The notes under the pieces were generated by a model. It was given only the letters and a program-made list of their open reading frames with translations. It was not told the origin of the DNA and did no database searches. The position numbers and the translations under genes were made by a program. From Clostridiales bacterium (GTDB lineage Bacteria; Bacillota; Clostridia; Saccharofermentanales; Saccharofermentanaceae), in NCBI GenBank assembly GCA_017550385.1, contig JAFZPJ010000048.1, forward strand, positions 118,596-182,595: a DNA stretch of 64,000 nt. Direction: 5' to 3'. The first letter of the stretch is position 1; each line of letters opens with the position of its first letter. Shown piece after piece: positions 27,882-37,145 of this stretch.

Positions 27882-28774
27882 CAGCTTCCTTCTTCCGTGC
27901 CGCCGGTGGAGCTATCCGTCTCAACACCTTCCTCTACATATGGGATCATCACGAAAACATCCTCGAGATCCTTGATATCCGTATAAGGCTGCAGCGTAGC
28001 CGTAACCTGCAGCGGATTCGAACTGTCTACTTCAACTATCGTTCCGACAGGGATTCCTTCGGGGAAAAGGCCACCGTCACCGGAGGTAACTATCTCGGTA
28101 CCGGGCTCAAGAACAGCCTTGTCAGCGATGTTCGTAACAATGCAAAGGCCTGAATTCTTGAGGGATGCATCACCGCTTACGAGCATCGAAGCACCGTTGA
28201 CTTCATTTACCTTGCAGGCAACAGAGAAGCCTTCGTGAACGAGCGGCAGGACCTTGGAATTCGAATCGGAGATCTCGATAACGCGGCCTACAAGGTTCAT
28301 GTTGACATCAACTACCGGGTAAGATTCTCCTTCTTCAACTGATATACCGTCAGTCTTGCCTGCAGCTATCGTGATTACAGAGAACCATTCATCTGCTTCT
28401 CGAGATATGATCGAGGCTCCGTAGATGTCGTAATTACTGAACGTATCGCGTATATGGAAGGCTTCTTTGAGTTCTTCATACCTGATGGCTGCTTCCTCAT
28501 TCTGGGTAAGCTGATACTGAAGATCTGCTATCTGATCCTTAAGATCCTCGTTCTCCTGCCTTATGGCCATACCGTCCGTAAGCGCAGCCCAAAAATCCGA
28601 CAGCGTATCACCCGCCGACTTGACAAAGGCCTGAACCGGAGTAGCAATGGCAGCAAAAGGAACCTTGAGGAATCCCAGAGGGCTGCCGGGTATAAGGCTA
28701 AGAACGACTCCTGCGATCAACACAAGTGATGTCGCAGCAACTATGAACCATTTTGCCGTTAAGATCTTCTTCAA
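27881..28774 (-). CDS. mreC: Rod shape-determining protein MreC
   Basis: Bitopic scaffold that activates PBP2. N-terminal membrane helix (about 10-30), a coiled coil (about 65-105), then two beta-barrel domains with LVGRVIEI, KVLPLVHEG and VTSGDGGLFPEGIPVG motifs typical of MreC. TTG start at 28774. The end has a Ser/Thr/Glu-rich tail. mreB is not nearby in the window. Confidence 0.94.
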   Translation of the reverse strand: MKKILTAKWFIVAATSLVLIAGVVLSLIPGSPLGFLKVPFAAIATPVQAFVKSAGDTLSDFWAALTDGMAIRQENEDLKDQIADLQYQLTQNEEAAIRYEELKEAFHIRDTFSNYDIYGASIISREADEWFSVITIAAGKTDGISVEEGESYPVVDVNMNLVGRVIEISDSNSKVLPLVHEGFSVACKVNEVNGASMLVSGDASLKNSGLCIVTNIADKAVLEPGTEIVTSGDGGLFPEGIPVGTIVEVDSSNPLQVTATLQPYTDIKDLEDVFVMIPYVEEGVETDSSTGGTEEGS

Positions 28775-28797
28775 AACAGCTCACACCGCCTTACTGA

Positions 28798-29322
28798 TCA
28801 GCCTCTTTTACCGCAGCAATTCTTATACTTCTTTCCTGAACCGCAAGGGCAGGGATCGTTTCTGCCGATCTTATCAGAGTGAGCGATGTTGGCATCACGA
28901 TACTCTCTGGTGATCTCGGCCATCTTCTCATCTGTAAGGATGGTCTTCCAGAAAGGGATCTTATAGAGCCAATCAGCCTTTGCGTCTCTCATGTTGTAAT
29001 AAAGCTTCTCGTAATCGATAACGAGCTTGATGTCAGTATCATCAACAACGGCTTCAAGATCGAGATCATCTGCATTTGTAAGGCTTGACTTGATACCATC
29101 GAGGAAACCTACGAATATATCCATCGAATCGTCGGTAAACCCGAGCTTAAGAGCCATGTCTTTGGCCTTTCCTTCAAGGAACTGGCCGTTATCGGGATAT
29201 GCAGAGAGAATGATCTCGTAAGCATTCTTCTCCATCGCATAGTAACGCTTTACATACTCGATATATGCCTGCTGATTGGAATTATCTTCAGATAACTGAA
29301 TCCATGTGCTGTAATAACTCAT
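28798..29322 (-). CDS. SEC-C zinc-motif protein of unknown function
   Basis: 174 residues; an all-helical N-terminal 150 residues with several Tyr and acidic positions, then [21 protein letters not shown], nearly identical to the tail of SecA in this window (13875-16649). Such SEC-C proteins bind zinc and may bind ribosomes or SecB-like partners; no catalytic motif is visible. 19 bases after icd and 23 before mreC, so it may be co-transcribed with both. Confidence 0.85.
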   Translation of the reverse strand: MSYYSTWIQLSEDNSNQQAYIEYVKRYYAMEKNAYEIILSAYPDNGQFLEGKAKDMALKLGFTDDSMDIFVGFLDGIKSSLTNADDLDLEAVVDDTDIKLVIDYEKLYYNMRDAKADWLYKIPFWKTILTDEKMAEITREYRDANIAHSDKIGRNDPCPCGSGKKYKNCCGKRG

Positions 29323-29341
29323 AATTAAATCCTCCGTTATA

Positions 29342-30538
29342 TCAAATCCTGTCTCTGACAGCAGTCAAAAATTCTTCTGTATTAACGATCTGCTTATCAG
29401 GGTTATCGAGAAGAGAAGCAAGATCACCTGTAATTATACCCGATTCGATCGTTGCAATTGCGGCATTCTCGAGACGGTCAGCAAAGTCAACCAGATCACC
29501 CAATCCGTCAAGTTCCCCCCTCTTGCGGAGAGCGCCACTCCAGGCAAAGAGCGTTGCCATAGGATTGGTGGATGTTTTCTCGCCCTTGAGATATCTGTAA
29601 TAGTGTCTGGTAACAGTGCCGTGTGCTGCCTCATACTCATATATACCGTCGGGTGATACGAGAACTGATGTCATCATCGCAAGAGAACCAGATGCGGAAG
29701 CGAGCATATCGCTCATGACATCTCCGTCGTAGTTCTTGCATGCCCAGACAAAACCGCCTTCGGAACGCATAACTCTTGCAACTGCATCATCGATAAGAGT
29801 ATAGAAATACGTGATGCCGGCTGCTTCGAACTTTGCCTTATACTCGTTCTCATAGATCTCGGCAAACACGTCCTTGAAGCGGTGATCGTATGTCTTGGAG
29901 ATAGTATCCTTGGTAGCAAACCACAGATCCTGCTTGATGCTGAGCGCATAATTGAAGCATGCTCTCGCAAAAGCACCAATGGACTTGTCCGTGTTGTACA
30001 TTCCCTGGAGAACGCCAGGATCCGTATACTCGAATACTGTCCTGCTCTCCTTCCTTCCGTCGGGATAAGTTACTACGAGCTCTGCCCTTGCTGCGCCTTC
30101 AACTCTTATCTCAGTGTTCTTATATACATCGCCGTATGCGTGACGTGCGATCGTGATGGGCTTCTTCCAGCATGAGACAAAAGGCTTTATGCCGTCAATG
30201 AGGATAGGAGCTCTGAACACGGTTCCATCGAGCATTGCCCTTATAGTTCCGTTAGGGCTCTTCCACATCTGTGTCAGGTTATACTCAGTCATTCTCTGCG
30301 CGTTGGGAGTAATGGTAGCGCACTTAACGGCAACTCCAAGCTCCTTTGTCTTCTCAGCCGCATCGATCGTAACCTGATCTTTGGTAGCTTCCCTGTTCTC
30401 GAGTCCGAGATCAAAATACTCTGTCTTGAGATCAACATAAGGATCGATAACGATATCTTTGATCTGCTTCCAGATTATCCTGGTCATCTCGTCGCCGTCC
30501 ATCTCGACGAGCGGTGTCTTCATTGCAATCTTAGCCAT
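29342..30538 (-). CDS. icd: NADP-dependent isocitrate dehydrogenase, homodimeric eukaryote-like type
   Basis: Oxidises isocitrate to 2-oxoglutarate with [32 protein letters not shown] (substrate serine region), [29 protein letters not shown] metal-binding Asp residues, and [30 protein letters not shown] with NADP-contacting His/Arg are all present. 398 residues fits type II dimeric IDH. It is a stand-alone TCA enzyme here, probably for glutamate synthesis in an anaerobe. Own promoter upstream. Confidence 0.96.
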   Translation of the reverse strand: MAKIAMKTPLVEMDGDEMTRIIWKQIKDIVIDPYVDLKTEYFDLGLENREATKDQVTIDAAEKTKELGVAVKCATITPNAQRMTEYNLTQMWKSPNGTIRAMLDGTVFRAPILIDGIKPFVSCWKKPITIARHAYGDVYKNTEIRVEGAARAELVVTYPDGRKESRTVFEYTDPGVLQGMYNTDKSIGAFARACFNYALSIKQDLWFATKDTISKTYDHRFKDVFAEIYENEYKAKFEAAGITYFYTLIDDAVARVMRSEGGFVWACKNYDGDVMSDMLASASGSLAMMTSVLVSPDGIYEYEAAHGTVTRHYYRYLKGEKTSTNPMATLFAWSGALRKRGELDGLGDLVDFADRLENAAIATIESGIITGDLASLLDNPDKQIVNTEEFLTAVRDRI

Positions 30539-30572
30539 GCTTTATTTTCTCCATTATTAGAATAACCAAACA

Positions 30573-30601
30573 ATTTTAAGTCATCGGCTCGATATCGTCA
30601 A
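30573..30601 (-). promoter_or_regulatory. Sigma-A type promoter of icd
   Basis: Minus strand TTGACG (30596-30601), 17-base spacer, TAAAAT (30573-30578), about 35 bases before the icd ATG. Confidence 0.7.
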
Positions 30602-30607
30602 ATCACT

Positions 30608-31642
30608 TCAGGCTTTTGCCGAAGCTTTTACGATAAGCATCTCGAGCGATGTGCGCTCGTCCATCAGTCCGTGCTTGACGTCACTGTCAGCTTTAACGGC
30701 ATCGAGATACAGTCCGAGAAGCCTTTCCATGGTAAATCCCCTGGCCTGTCTTATGAGCTTATCTGCAACGAAGTCCATCACTCCGAGCCTTGATGACAGT
30801 TCTCTCTTATCCGTTACCTCCTTGGCACAGATCATCCTCTTGAGATGGTTCATGAACGTAACCCTGATAACGATCAGCGGCTGTCTGGTGAGTATCAAAG
30901 TGTTAAGGGTATCAAGTGCCGCCTCTGCTCTTCCGGTACCGCAGGCATCCATGATACTGAATACCTTTCCGCTCAGATCAGGCGGGCAGCATCGCTCGAC
31001 AGTTTCCATGTCAACGGAAGTAATATCTTCACCCTTGCAATACAGCGACATCTTCTCTATCTCATTCGCAAGCATATTAAGAGAGAGGCTGCCACGTACA
31101 GCCATGGAAGCTGCGGCTTCAGTCGTAATGCTTATTCCTGACTTACTGAGACGCTTAGCGATCCAGTCAGCAAGCTGTTCTTCAGTCATCTGCGAGCACT
31201 GACAGACAATTCCCTTGCCAAGGAACTCCTTGAAAGGCTTCCTCCTGCAGTCCATATCTTCTTCCAGGAACAAAAGGATAGTTGAATCCGGCACATTGCT
31301 GATCAGATCTATGAACTTATCGGAAGCTTCTCCGGAGAACAAACCGGACTTACGGACAATGACTATTTTCTTACGAGACAGCCACGGAGGTGATGCGAGC
31401 ATCTCTTCGACCGTATCGAGTGTTATCTTAGCACCTGTCCTTCCGTCGAGATAACACACGTCCATCTGTTCAGAGCCCGGCTCTATGAACATCTTCTTGA
31501 GCACATTTACGGCACTGTCAAAGAAATACGTCTCTTCGCCATATAAAAGGACAAGACGCATACTGCCCGCATCAGTCTTGAGCTTACCGAAGAATTCTTT
31601 GCTTGTCAGCACTCCTTTGGGAGGACCTTTTTGCTTTGCCAT
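30608..31642 (-). CDS. holA: DNA polymerase III delta subunit
   Basis: Clamp-loader wrench subunit that opens the beta clamp. The MRLVLLYGEETYFFDSAV start and the LAxxPPWLSRKKIVIVR and MCxxxRELSSRLGVxxxxxxKL helices are HolA-like. 344 residues is normal. Gene order comEC-holA (here with a lipoprotein gene between) is classic in Bacillota. rpsT, often nearby, is not seen. Confidence 0.9.
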   Translation of the reverse strand: MAKQKGPPKGVLTSKEFFGKLKTDAGSMRLVLLYGEETYFFDSAVNVLKKMFIEPGSEQMDVCYLDGRTGAKITLDTVEEMLASPPWLSRKKIVIVRKSGLFSGEASDKFIDLISNVPDSTILLFLEEDMDCRRKPFKEFLGKGIVCQCSQMTEEQLADWIAKRLSKSGISITTEAAASMAVRGSLSLNMLANEIEKMSLYCKGEDITSVDMETVERCCPPDLSGKVFSIMDACGTGRAEAALDTLNTLILTRQPLIVIRVTFMNHLKRMICAKEVTDKRELSSRLGVMDFVADKLIRQARGFTMERLLGLYLDAVKADSDVKHGLMDERTSLEMLIVKASAKA

Positions 31643-31643
31643 C

Positions 31644-32762
31644 TTACCCGCCGTAATAAAGATCCAGGTCTACCGGACCGTCTATACCGTCTATCGTACC
31701 ATAGCAGTTGGTCTGCCACATAACATAATCGCCCTCATAAGATGTCTTATCCGTATAATGCGCGAGCCAGACAGTCTCATCAGCAGAAGGCTTCCAGATA
31801 GTCTCAAGATAGTATTTGCTCGAATAGAGCATACCTTCATACCCGTACTTTGACAGCTCATCCTTAAAGACTTGATAGAGGTCTCTAAGGCCTGCCATAC
31901 TGAGATTATACTGCTGGAATTTTGAGAACTTCTCCCAGTCAAAAACAACAGGGAAATCAAGCTGTTCACCGTTCAACAGCTCACAGAGGGCATCGGTCTG
32001 CTCCCTTACGAGTTCCTCAGTGTTCGCAAAAGTGTAGATATATACTCCGACCTTAAGCCCTGCTGCCTTGGCATTCTGCAGGTTCTGAGCGAACTTCTCG
32101 TCTATGATCAGTTCACCTTTGTAATAGACCATTGCTCTTAAGATAACGAAGTCACATCCGGCAGCCTTCACTTTCTCGAAATCAACATCCCCCTGATACT
32201 TGGAGATATCGATACCGTACATGGCGCCTTCGCCTGCGTAATCTGCCATGAATTCATCGAATTCGTAGTAAGTGGGTTCCGGCTCTGGTCCGGGTTCGGT
32301 ATCGCCCGTCGGTTCTACAGGTTCATATACAGTAACATTTATATCCTTGGTTGTCTTATTGCCCGCATCATCCGTAAGAGTTACGGTTATCGGATAAGAT
32401 CCGGTTACGGAAGTATCGACATCACCGTCAACCGTCATATCGACCGTGCTGTCAAGATCATCGATATAGCTGAGATAATCACCGACCTCAAATTCAGAAT
32501 CGGCTTCGATGTTAAGTGAATCCGGAGCTTCAAGCCACATAGGTGCGGTAGTATCTTCTTCCGGTTCAGTCTCCGAAGCCAAGACCTGTGCATGCGGGGT
32601 ATTGATATCCGAGGTCTCGCTCTGCACAGAAGTAACTTCAGAGACGGCTTCCGCAGATGATTCGGACTCGCTTTCTTTATTATCGGGTGTTGCATTACAG
32701 GAAGCTGTCAGAAAAGCGGACAGCATAACAGCAGCAACGGCAATGTTTTTTCTAGAGATCAT
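31644..32762 (-). CDS. GH25 muramidase-like lipoprotein with a bacterial Ig-like domain
   Basis: Exported lipoprotein: basic start, hydrophobic stretch and LTASC lipobox (Cys about residue 22). A Ser/Glu-rich linker, one Ig-like domain about 75-150 (TAPMWLE..., GSYPITVTLTDDAGN), then a GH25 lysozyme domain from about 190: GIDISKYQGDVDF, VVFDWE with the catalytic Asp and Glu, and DLDLYYGG end. Predicted to cleave peptidoglycan at the cell surface, for growth or defence. Between holA and comEC, with its own extended -10 (TGATATACT, about 32783-32791). Confidence 0.93.
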   Translation of the reverse strand: MISRKNIAVAAVMLSAFLTASCNATPDNKESESESSAEAVSEVTSVQSETSDINTPHAQVLASETEPEEDTTAPMWLEAPDSLNIEADSEFEVGDYLSYIDDLDSTVDMTVDGDVDTSVTGSYPITVTLTDDAGNKTTKDINVTVYEPVEPTGDTEPGPEPEPTYYEFDEFMADYAGEGAMYGIDISKYQGDVDFEKVKAAGCDFVILRAMVYYKGELIIDEKFAQNLQNAKAAGLKVGVYIYTFANTEELVREQTDALCELLNGEQLDFPVVFDWEKFSKFQQYNLSMAGLRDLYQVFKDELSKYGYEGMLYSSKYYLETIWKPSADETVWLAHYTDKTSYEGDYVMWQTNCYGTIDGIDGPVDLDLYYGG

Positions 32763-32826
32763 ACAGATCCTCCTCGCAGACTAGTATATCAAAGATGATT
32801 TTCTTTGCGGTGCGAATTTGAGGTAA

Positions 32827-35064
32827 TTATCCCATTGAGATAACCACCGCACCGTCGGTATCCGTTCTTAATATGCTGCACCCTGATGTTTCAAGTCTTT
32901 CAAGGCATTCAGATGCAGGATGCCCGTAATAATTGTTCTTTCCGACTGATATCACAGCGGTCTCGGGTGAAACTGCGTTAAGAAACACCTCCGAGGTAGA
33001 GTATTTCGACCCGTGATGAGCTACCTTGAGCACGTCGCAGTCAGGCAGAACACCGGTCCGGACAAGTTCCTCCTCCGTCTCACTGCCTATGTCCCCGGTA
33101 AACAGGATGATCTCCCCGCCGCATTCCAGCGTCATTACAAGGCTGTCATCATTGCCCCCTCCTTCTGCACAAACAGGCGCGAGTATCTTAAGCACTACTC
33201 CGTCTGTAAGATAGAATTCATCTCCGGAGCATACTGTATATACGCTTTCTGTAAGAAATGCATCTTCAAGATCTTCGGGGAATCCGACCGCATTGAACAA
33301 GTCTTCTACATCCTTGTCTCTGCCGTTGAACCCTGTATATATCGCTTTGATGCGGCATTGATCATATAGAGCAAAGATACCGCCGGCATGGTCCGCATCC
33401 CAATGACTCATGAATGCATAATCGACGGAAGCTATGCCGTAATGATCAAGGATATCCCTTACGGTCCGTTCGCCTTCTTCATACACGCCTGCATCTATAA
33501 GACAGGTCTTGTCATCAGTTACTATCAGACAGCAGTCCCCCTGTCCCACATCGGCGAAAACGGCCTGTGCCTTTGGTCTGCATATGAACCTGGCAGTTCT
33601 GATACCCAGACACAGCGCAAGAACAAGACATACGGGACCTGTCAGATGTCTCTTGGCAAAAGACTGCGGCAAAAGACAGATCATGACAAAAACACAAGCC
33701 GCGGTCAGAACTCCGCCGGGTTCAACAGGGGCAATGCCTGCAGAAGTAACTGCAGATGCTCCCCAGACCGTCAGTTTCTCAAGCAGCTTCAGGCAGAATA
33801 TCGCAGGCGTATTAACGCCAAGAGCAAAGCCGGGTATAAGAAATATGCATGCAGTCTGTACTATCAGCGAACAAGTGATCTGAACGGCAAGAATAAAAGG
33901 ATGAAGCCTGATCCCCGTAACAGCACAGAATGGCATCATGACGACTGTGACAGTCAAAGCCGGAGCTATAAGTCCTGCACAAGTCTCACTCATACCTATC
34001 CCCATAAGCTTATCTTTTACCGCCGACAGATACAGTATTAATGCACATGAAGCAGCAAAGCTAAGCTGGAATCCGGTACCCATGGCGGCAAAAGGATCTG
34101 ACAGCAGCATTATGAGAACTGCCAGACTCATCCCCGAAGGAGCATCTCTGGAAGCAAACGAACAAGCGCTCATAACAAACGCTCTGGTAACCGAATCGCT
34201 CCACCCGGTAAACATACCGATCGCAAAGGCACATGCCGTAAAAGCAATGCCGGCTGGTCTCTTCCTGATCTTCAGTGTTCTCAGCATATGAGGGATCATC
34301 AGAAGGAACCCCGCAAAATGGGTGCCGGATACGGCAAGAAGGTGCGAACAATTCGTAAGCCTGAAGCATCTTATCGAATCATCAGACAACAAAGAAGTGT
34401 CACCTGTAAATACAGCTGATGCAACGGCCTTGATATCGGCATCTCCGGAAGAAAACACATCAAGGAACCATTGTCTTGAGATAAATACATTCTTCCGGAC
34501 TGATCCCGTAATTCTGTCTAAGCCTTTTCCGGATTCTATGACTTCAATGCTGTCAGGCCACAACACATAGCAGATCCCCCGCCTTCTGAGATGGTCTGAA
34601 TAGTCGTATTCACCGGGATTCCCTGGCTTATCGGGTTCAACCAGGCTGCCTCCTATGTGCAGTATATCGCCTGATCCGAATACCGTATCCGAAAACATAA
34701 CTGCATATGTTCCTTCGTCCAGCAGACACAAGTATTCTGAAGACCCGTCTGACTTGTATCTTTCTTTAATTACACTGCAAACATACACTCCTTCCCCTGT
34801 CTTATCCGGATGTGAATTAAGCCTCAGAGATATGTATGAGCCCAAATATATTACAGTCACCGCAGATATAACCATGCATACGATCAGAGTGGTATTGGGC
34901 CTTAGAAATGCTATTCCTACAACGATCAAAGCGATACCTAAGACAATTGAAGGTATCGCAGAGGCGGACAGATAGCAGCTCATACAGGTAATAACAGCTA
35001 TGAGGGCAGGTATAAGAAGCGGCCTTTGAGACAATATGCGTTTTATCTCGGTAATAGTATCCAT
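32827..35064 (-). CDS. comEC: ComEC/Rec2 competence membrane channel
   Basis: Channel for uptake of single-stranded DNA in natural transformation. 745 residues: N-terminal membrane helices and an OB/DUF4131-like part, a central multi-span competence domain (LLAVSGTHFAGFLL), and a C-terminal metallo-beta-lactamase domain (DVGQGDCCLI, SHWDADHAGG, LKVAHHGSKYS). Intact with all motifs, so competence machinery may be functional. comEA is not adjacent. Divergent from engB across 73 bases. Confidence 0.95.
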   Translation of the reverse strand: MDTITEIKRILSQRPLLIPALIAVITCMSCYLSASAIPSIVLGIALIVVGIAFLRPNTTLIVCMVISAVTVIYLGSYISLRLNSHPDKTGEGVYVCSVIKERYKSDGSSEYLCLLDEGTYAVMFSDTVFGSGDILHIGGSLVEPDKPGNPGEYDYSDHLRRRGICYVLWPDSIEVIESGKGLDRITGSVRKNVFISRQWFLDVFSSGDADIKAVASAVFTGDTSLLSDDSIRCFRLTNCSHLLAVSGTHFAGFLLMIPHMLRTLKIRKRPAGIAFTACAFAIGMFTGWSDSVTRAFVMSACSFASRDAPSGMSLAVLIMLLSDPFAAMGTGFQLSFAASCALILYLSAVKDKLMGIGMSETCAGLIAPALTVTVVMMPFCAVTGIRLHPFILAVQITCSLIVQTACIFLIPGFALGVNTPAIFCLKLLEKLTVWGASAVTSAGIAPVEPGGVLTAACVFVMICLLPQSFAKRHLTGPVCLVLALCLGIRTARFICRPKAQAVFADVGQGDCCLIVTDDKTCLIDAGVYEEGERTVRDILDHYGIASVDYAFMSHWDADHAGGIFALYDQCRIKAIYTGFNGRDKDVEDLFNAVGFPEDLEDAFLTESVYTVCSGDEFYLTDGVVLKILAPVCAEGGGNDDSLVMTLECGGEIILFTGDIGSETEEELVRTGVLPDCDVLKVAHHGSKYSTSEVFLNAVSPETAVISVGKNNYYGHPASECLERLETSGCSILRTDTDGAVVISMG

Positions 35065-35137
35065 AACTTATGGTATTCTTAATGAGAACTTGAAATCACC
35101 TGCAAAAACACGACAAAAACGACAAGGTAATTCGTAT

Positions 35138-35737
35138 ATGGATAAGATCAATTTTCAGAACACCAGATACTTCATCACAGCGGCCAAGATGGCTGATCTT
35201 CCTAAGGACGGCATTCCCGAGATCGCTATGTCAGGGAGATCGAATGTAGGCAAGTCTTCCCTTGTCAATTCACTTGCAGGCTCCAAAAAACTGGCAAAAA
35301 CGTCACAAAAACCGGGCAAGACAAAGCAGATAATCTATTTCCTTACGGACAATAAGCTTCTCTTTGCAGATCTTCCCGGATACGGTTTCTCAGGAGCATC
35401 CAAGTCTGTAACCAGGGATTTCTCGTCACTGTGCGATGATTATTTCAGATCAGGCCGTAATATCACGCTGTCTCTCTTGCTTATGGATATCAGAAGGGAT
35501 CCCTCTGCTGAAGATGTAGCCATGATCGAATTCTTTAATCAGACCGCTATGCCTTATTTCTGTGTTTTTACAAAGTGCGACAAGCTTTCAGCTCAGGGCG
35601 TCAGGAACAGGCTGAACGAGATAAGCAAATATCTGGACTTCAAAGATGACGCCCAGATCTTCACCGTATCTTCACTCAATGGCAAGGGGATCAGCGATCT
35701 GAGAGATGCCATATCAGAGCTGATTAGCGCCGGGTAA
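35138..35737 (+). CDS. engB: Ribosome biogenesis GTPase EngB (YsxC/YihA)
   Basis: Essential GTPase for 50S assembly. G1 GRSNVGKSS, G3 DLPGYG, G4 TKCDK and the switch KTKQIIYF are clear in about 199 residues. ATG at 35138 (MDKINFQNTRY) is the family start; the frame reads further upstream to 35036 but that would overlap comEC. The ribosome site is weak (AAGGT). It is the first gene of the plus-strand block. Confidence 0.95.
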   Translation: MDKINFQNTRYFITAAKMADLPKDGIPEIAMSGRSNVGKSSLVNSLAGSKKLAKTSQKPGKTKQIIYFLTDNKLLFADLPGYGFSGASKSVTRDFSSLCDDYFRSGRNITLSLLLMDIRRDPSAEDVAMIEFFNQTAMPYFCVFTKCDKLSAQGVRNRLNEISKYLDFKDDAQIFTVSSLNGKGISDLRDAISELISAG

Positions 35738-35899
35738 CCATAAAGGAATTTTGACAATAAGTCTTTCAACTCTAAATTTATAAAATATTGAACAAGAATT
35801 GGCTAACTTTTCGTGCATTTTTCGAACAGTCATCTTATTTGAATTCAAATCAGGCTTTTATAATATTTATATAGCGAGTTAAGGAGGACGTCACTTGTA
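35738..35899 (+). other. Upstream region of the PRPP-synthetase pair
   Basis: 162 bases with no gene. It holds a perfect 14-base palindrome ATTTGAATTCAAAT (35837-35850) directly before a TATAAT (35859-35864), then AAGGAGG 12 bases before the first start codon. A TTGACA at about 35755 has no well-spaced -10. No terminator was seen after engB. Confidence 0.5.
35837..35864 (+). promoter_or_regulatory. Palindromic operator candidate at the promoter of the PRPP-synthetase pair
   Basis: Perfect palindrome 35837-35850 (ATTTGA/TCAAAT) occupying the -35 position, 8 bases before TATAAT (35859-35864). A repressor or activator bound here would control both downstream genes. Confidence 0.5.
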
Positions 35900-37117
35900 A
35901 TGAGCGATCTGTATGTCAATTCGGATTACAAGCAGGCTAAGCTCGCGCCTTTTGGCCCTATCGGCATTATCTCACATACTGCAAATGAAGACTTTGTAAA
36001 AGAGGTATCGAATGTCCTCTCCATGAAGCGTGCCAAGAGAGTTGCTGAAGGCCGCACCCAATTCGACCAGAATCCCGGTTACAGCCGATCTGACTATCTT
36101 CTCGACTCCAGACTTGTCAGATTCCAGACCGGTGAAGGCAAATTCGCACTAGATGAGAGCGCGAGAGGTCATGACGTTTATATAATCACGGATGTTTTAT
36201 CACACAATAAGATATTCGAGCTCACCGAAGGACTTCATACGATCAGCCCTGATGACCACTATATGGATCTTCTCAGGATCGTATCCAATCTCAAGGGCAA
36301 GGCCAAGCGCATCAATGTTATCATGCCCTTTGTTTACGAGGGCAGGCGCGAGAAGCTCGATTCTCACAGAGAGTCCTATGACTGCGCCGATATGCTCAAG
36401 AAGCTCCAGGAGCTCGGCGTGGCAAACCTCATCATCTTCGATCCGCACGACAAGAGGATCGAGAATGCCGTACCTACGATGAGCATCGAATTCCCCCGCT
36501 GCCAGTTCAAGATGACCCAGGCATTGCTGTCCAGATTCGGTTCGATCAAGCTCGATAAAGACAGCACTATAGTAGTAAGCCCCGACGAGACCGGTGTCCC
36601 GAGGGCTATTTTTTATTCTTCGCATCTTAACCTCCCTCTCGGTATCTTCTACAGAGAGCGCGACTATACTTTGAAGCAGAACGGAGATCATCCTATTAAG
36701 GAATTCAGATATCTCGGTGATGATGTCACCGGCAAGGATATCCTTCTTGTCGATGATATGATCAATTCCGGATCTACGATGATCAGGACTGCAAAGAAGC
36801 TCAAGGACGCCGGCGCAAGGAATATCTTCTGCCTTGCCCCCTTCGGTTTGTTTACAGACGGGCTGGAGGTTTTCGATGAGGCGTATGCTAATGGTATCAT
36901 CAAGTGTGTGTGCTGCACCAACCTGATATACCGCACCAAGGAGCTTCTTGCACGCGAGTGGTATCTGGATACTGACATGATCGCCTATGTTGCCCGCATC
37001 ATAGATGCGCTTAACACGGACGAATCAGTCTACGATCTTATCAACTCTACTTCAAGACTGACCGATCTTGTCAGCCAGATAAGGATCGGCGAGGTTTTTG
37101 ATGAATTTGACGAATGA
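35900..37117 (+). CDS. PRPP synthetase-like protein, paralog 1
   Basis: Ribose-phosphate pyrophosphokinase fold: RGHDVYIITD, PDDHYMDLLR, IMPFVYEGRR, FDPHDKRI (metal His), VVSPDETGVPRA, and the PRPP loop DILLVDDMINSGST (280-293). 405 residues is longer than canonical Prs (about 315), with an N-terminal extension. Catalytic positions Lys-Arg-Arg of Prs read RER (252-254), and RQDRK reads RREK, so full activity is doubtful. Next to a second paralog, 28 bases apart; one may regulate the other. Role in nucleotide precursor supply is inferred. Confidence 0.75.
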   Translation: MSDLYVNSDYKQAKLAPFGPIGIISHTANEDFVKEVSNVLSMKRAKRVAEGRTQFDQNPGYSRSDYLLDSRLVRFQTGEGKFALDESARGHDVYIITDVLSHNKIFELTEGLHTISPDDHYMDLLRIVSNLKGKAKRINVIMPFVYEGRREKLDSHRESYDCADMLKKLQELGVANLIIFDPHDKRIENAVPTMSIEFPRCQFKMTQALLSRFGSIKLDKDSTIVVSPDETGVPRAIFYSSHLNLPLGIFYRERDYTLKQNGDHPIKEFRYLGDDVTGKDILLVDDMINSGSTMIRTAKKLKDAGARNIFCLAPFGLFTDGLEVFDEAYANGIIKCVCCTNLIYRTKELLAREWYLDTDMIAYVARIIDALNTDESVYDLINSTSRLTDLVSQIRIGEVFDEFDE

Positions 37118-37145
37118 CAACATATTATGAAAGGCAGGCTGCACT

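Noticed and set aside
35036-35137. N-terminal extension of engB
   Set aside because: It would overlap comEC on the opposite strand and has no family similarity; ATG at 35138 is the conserved start.
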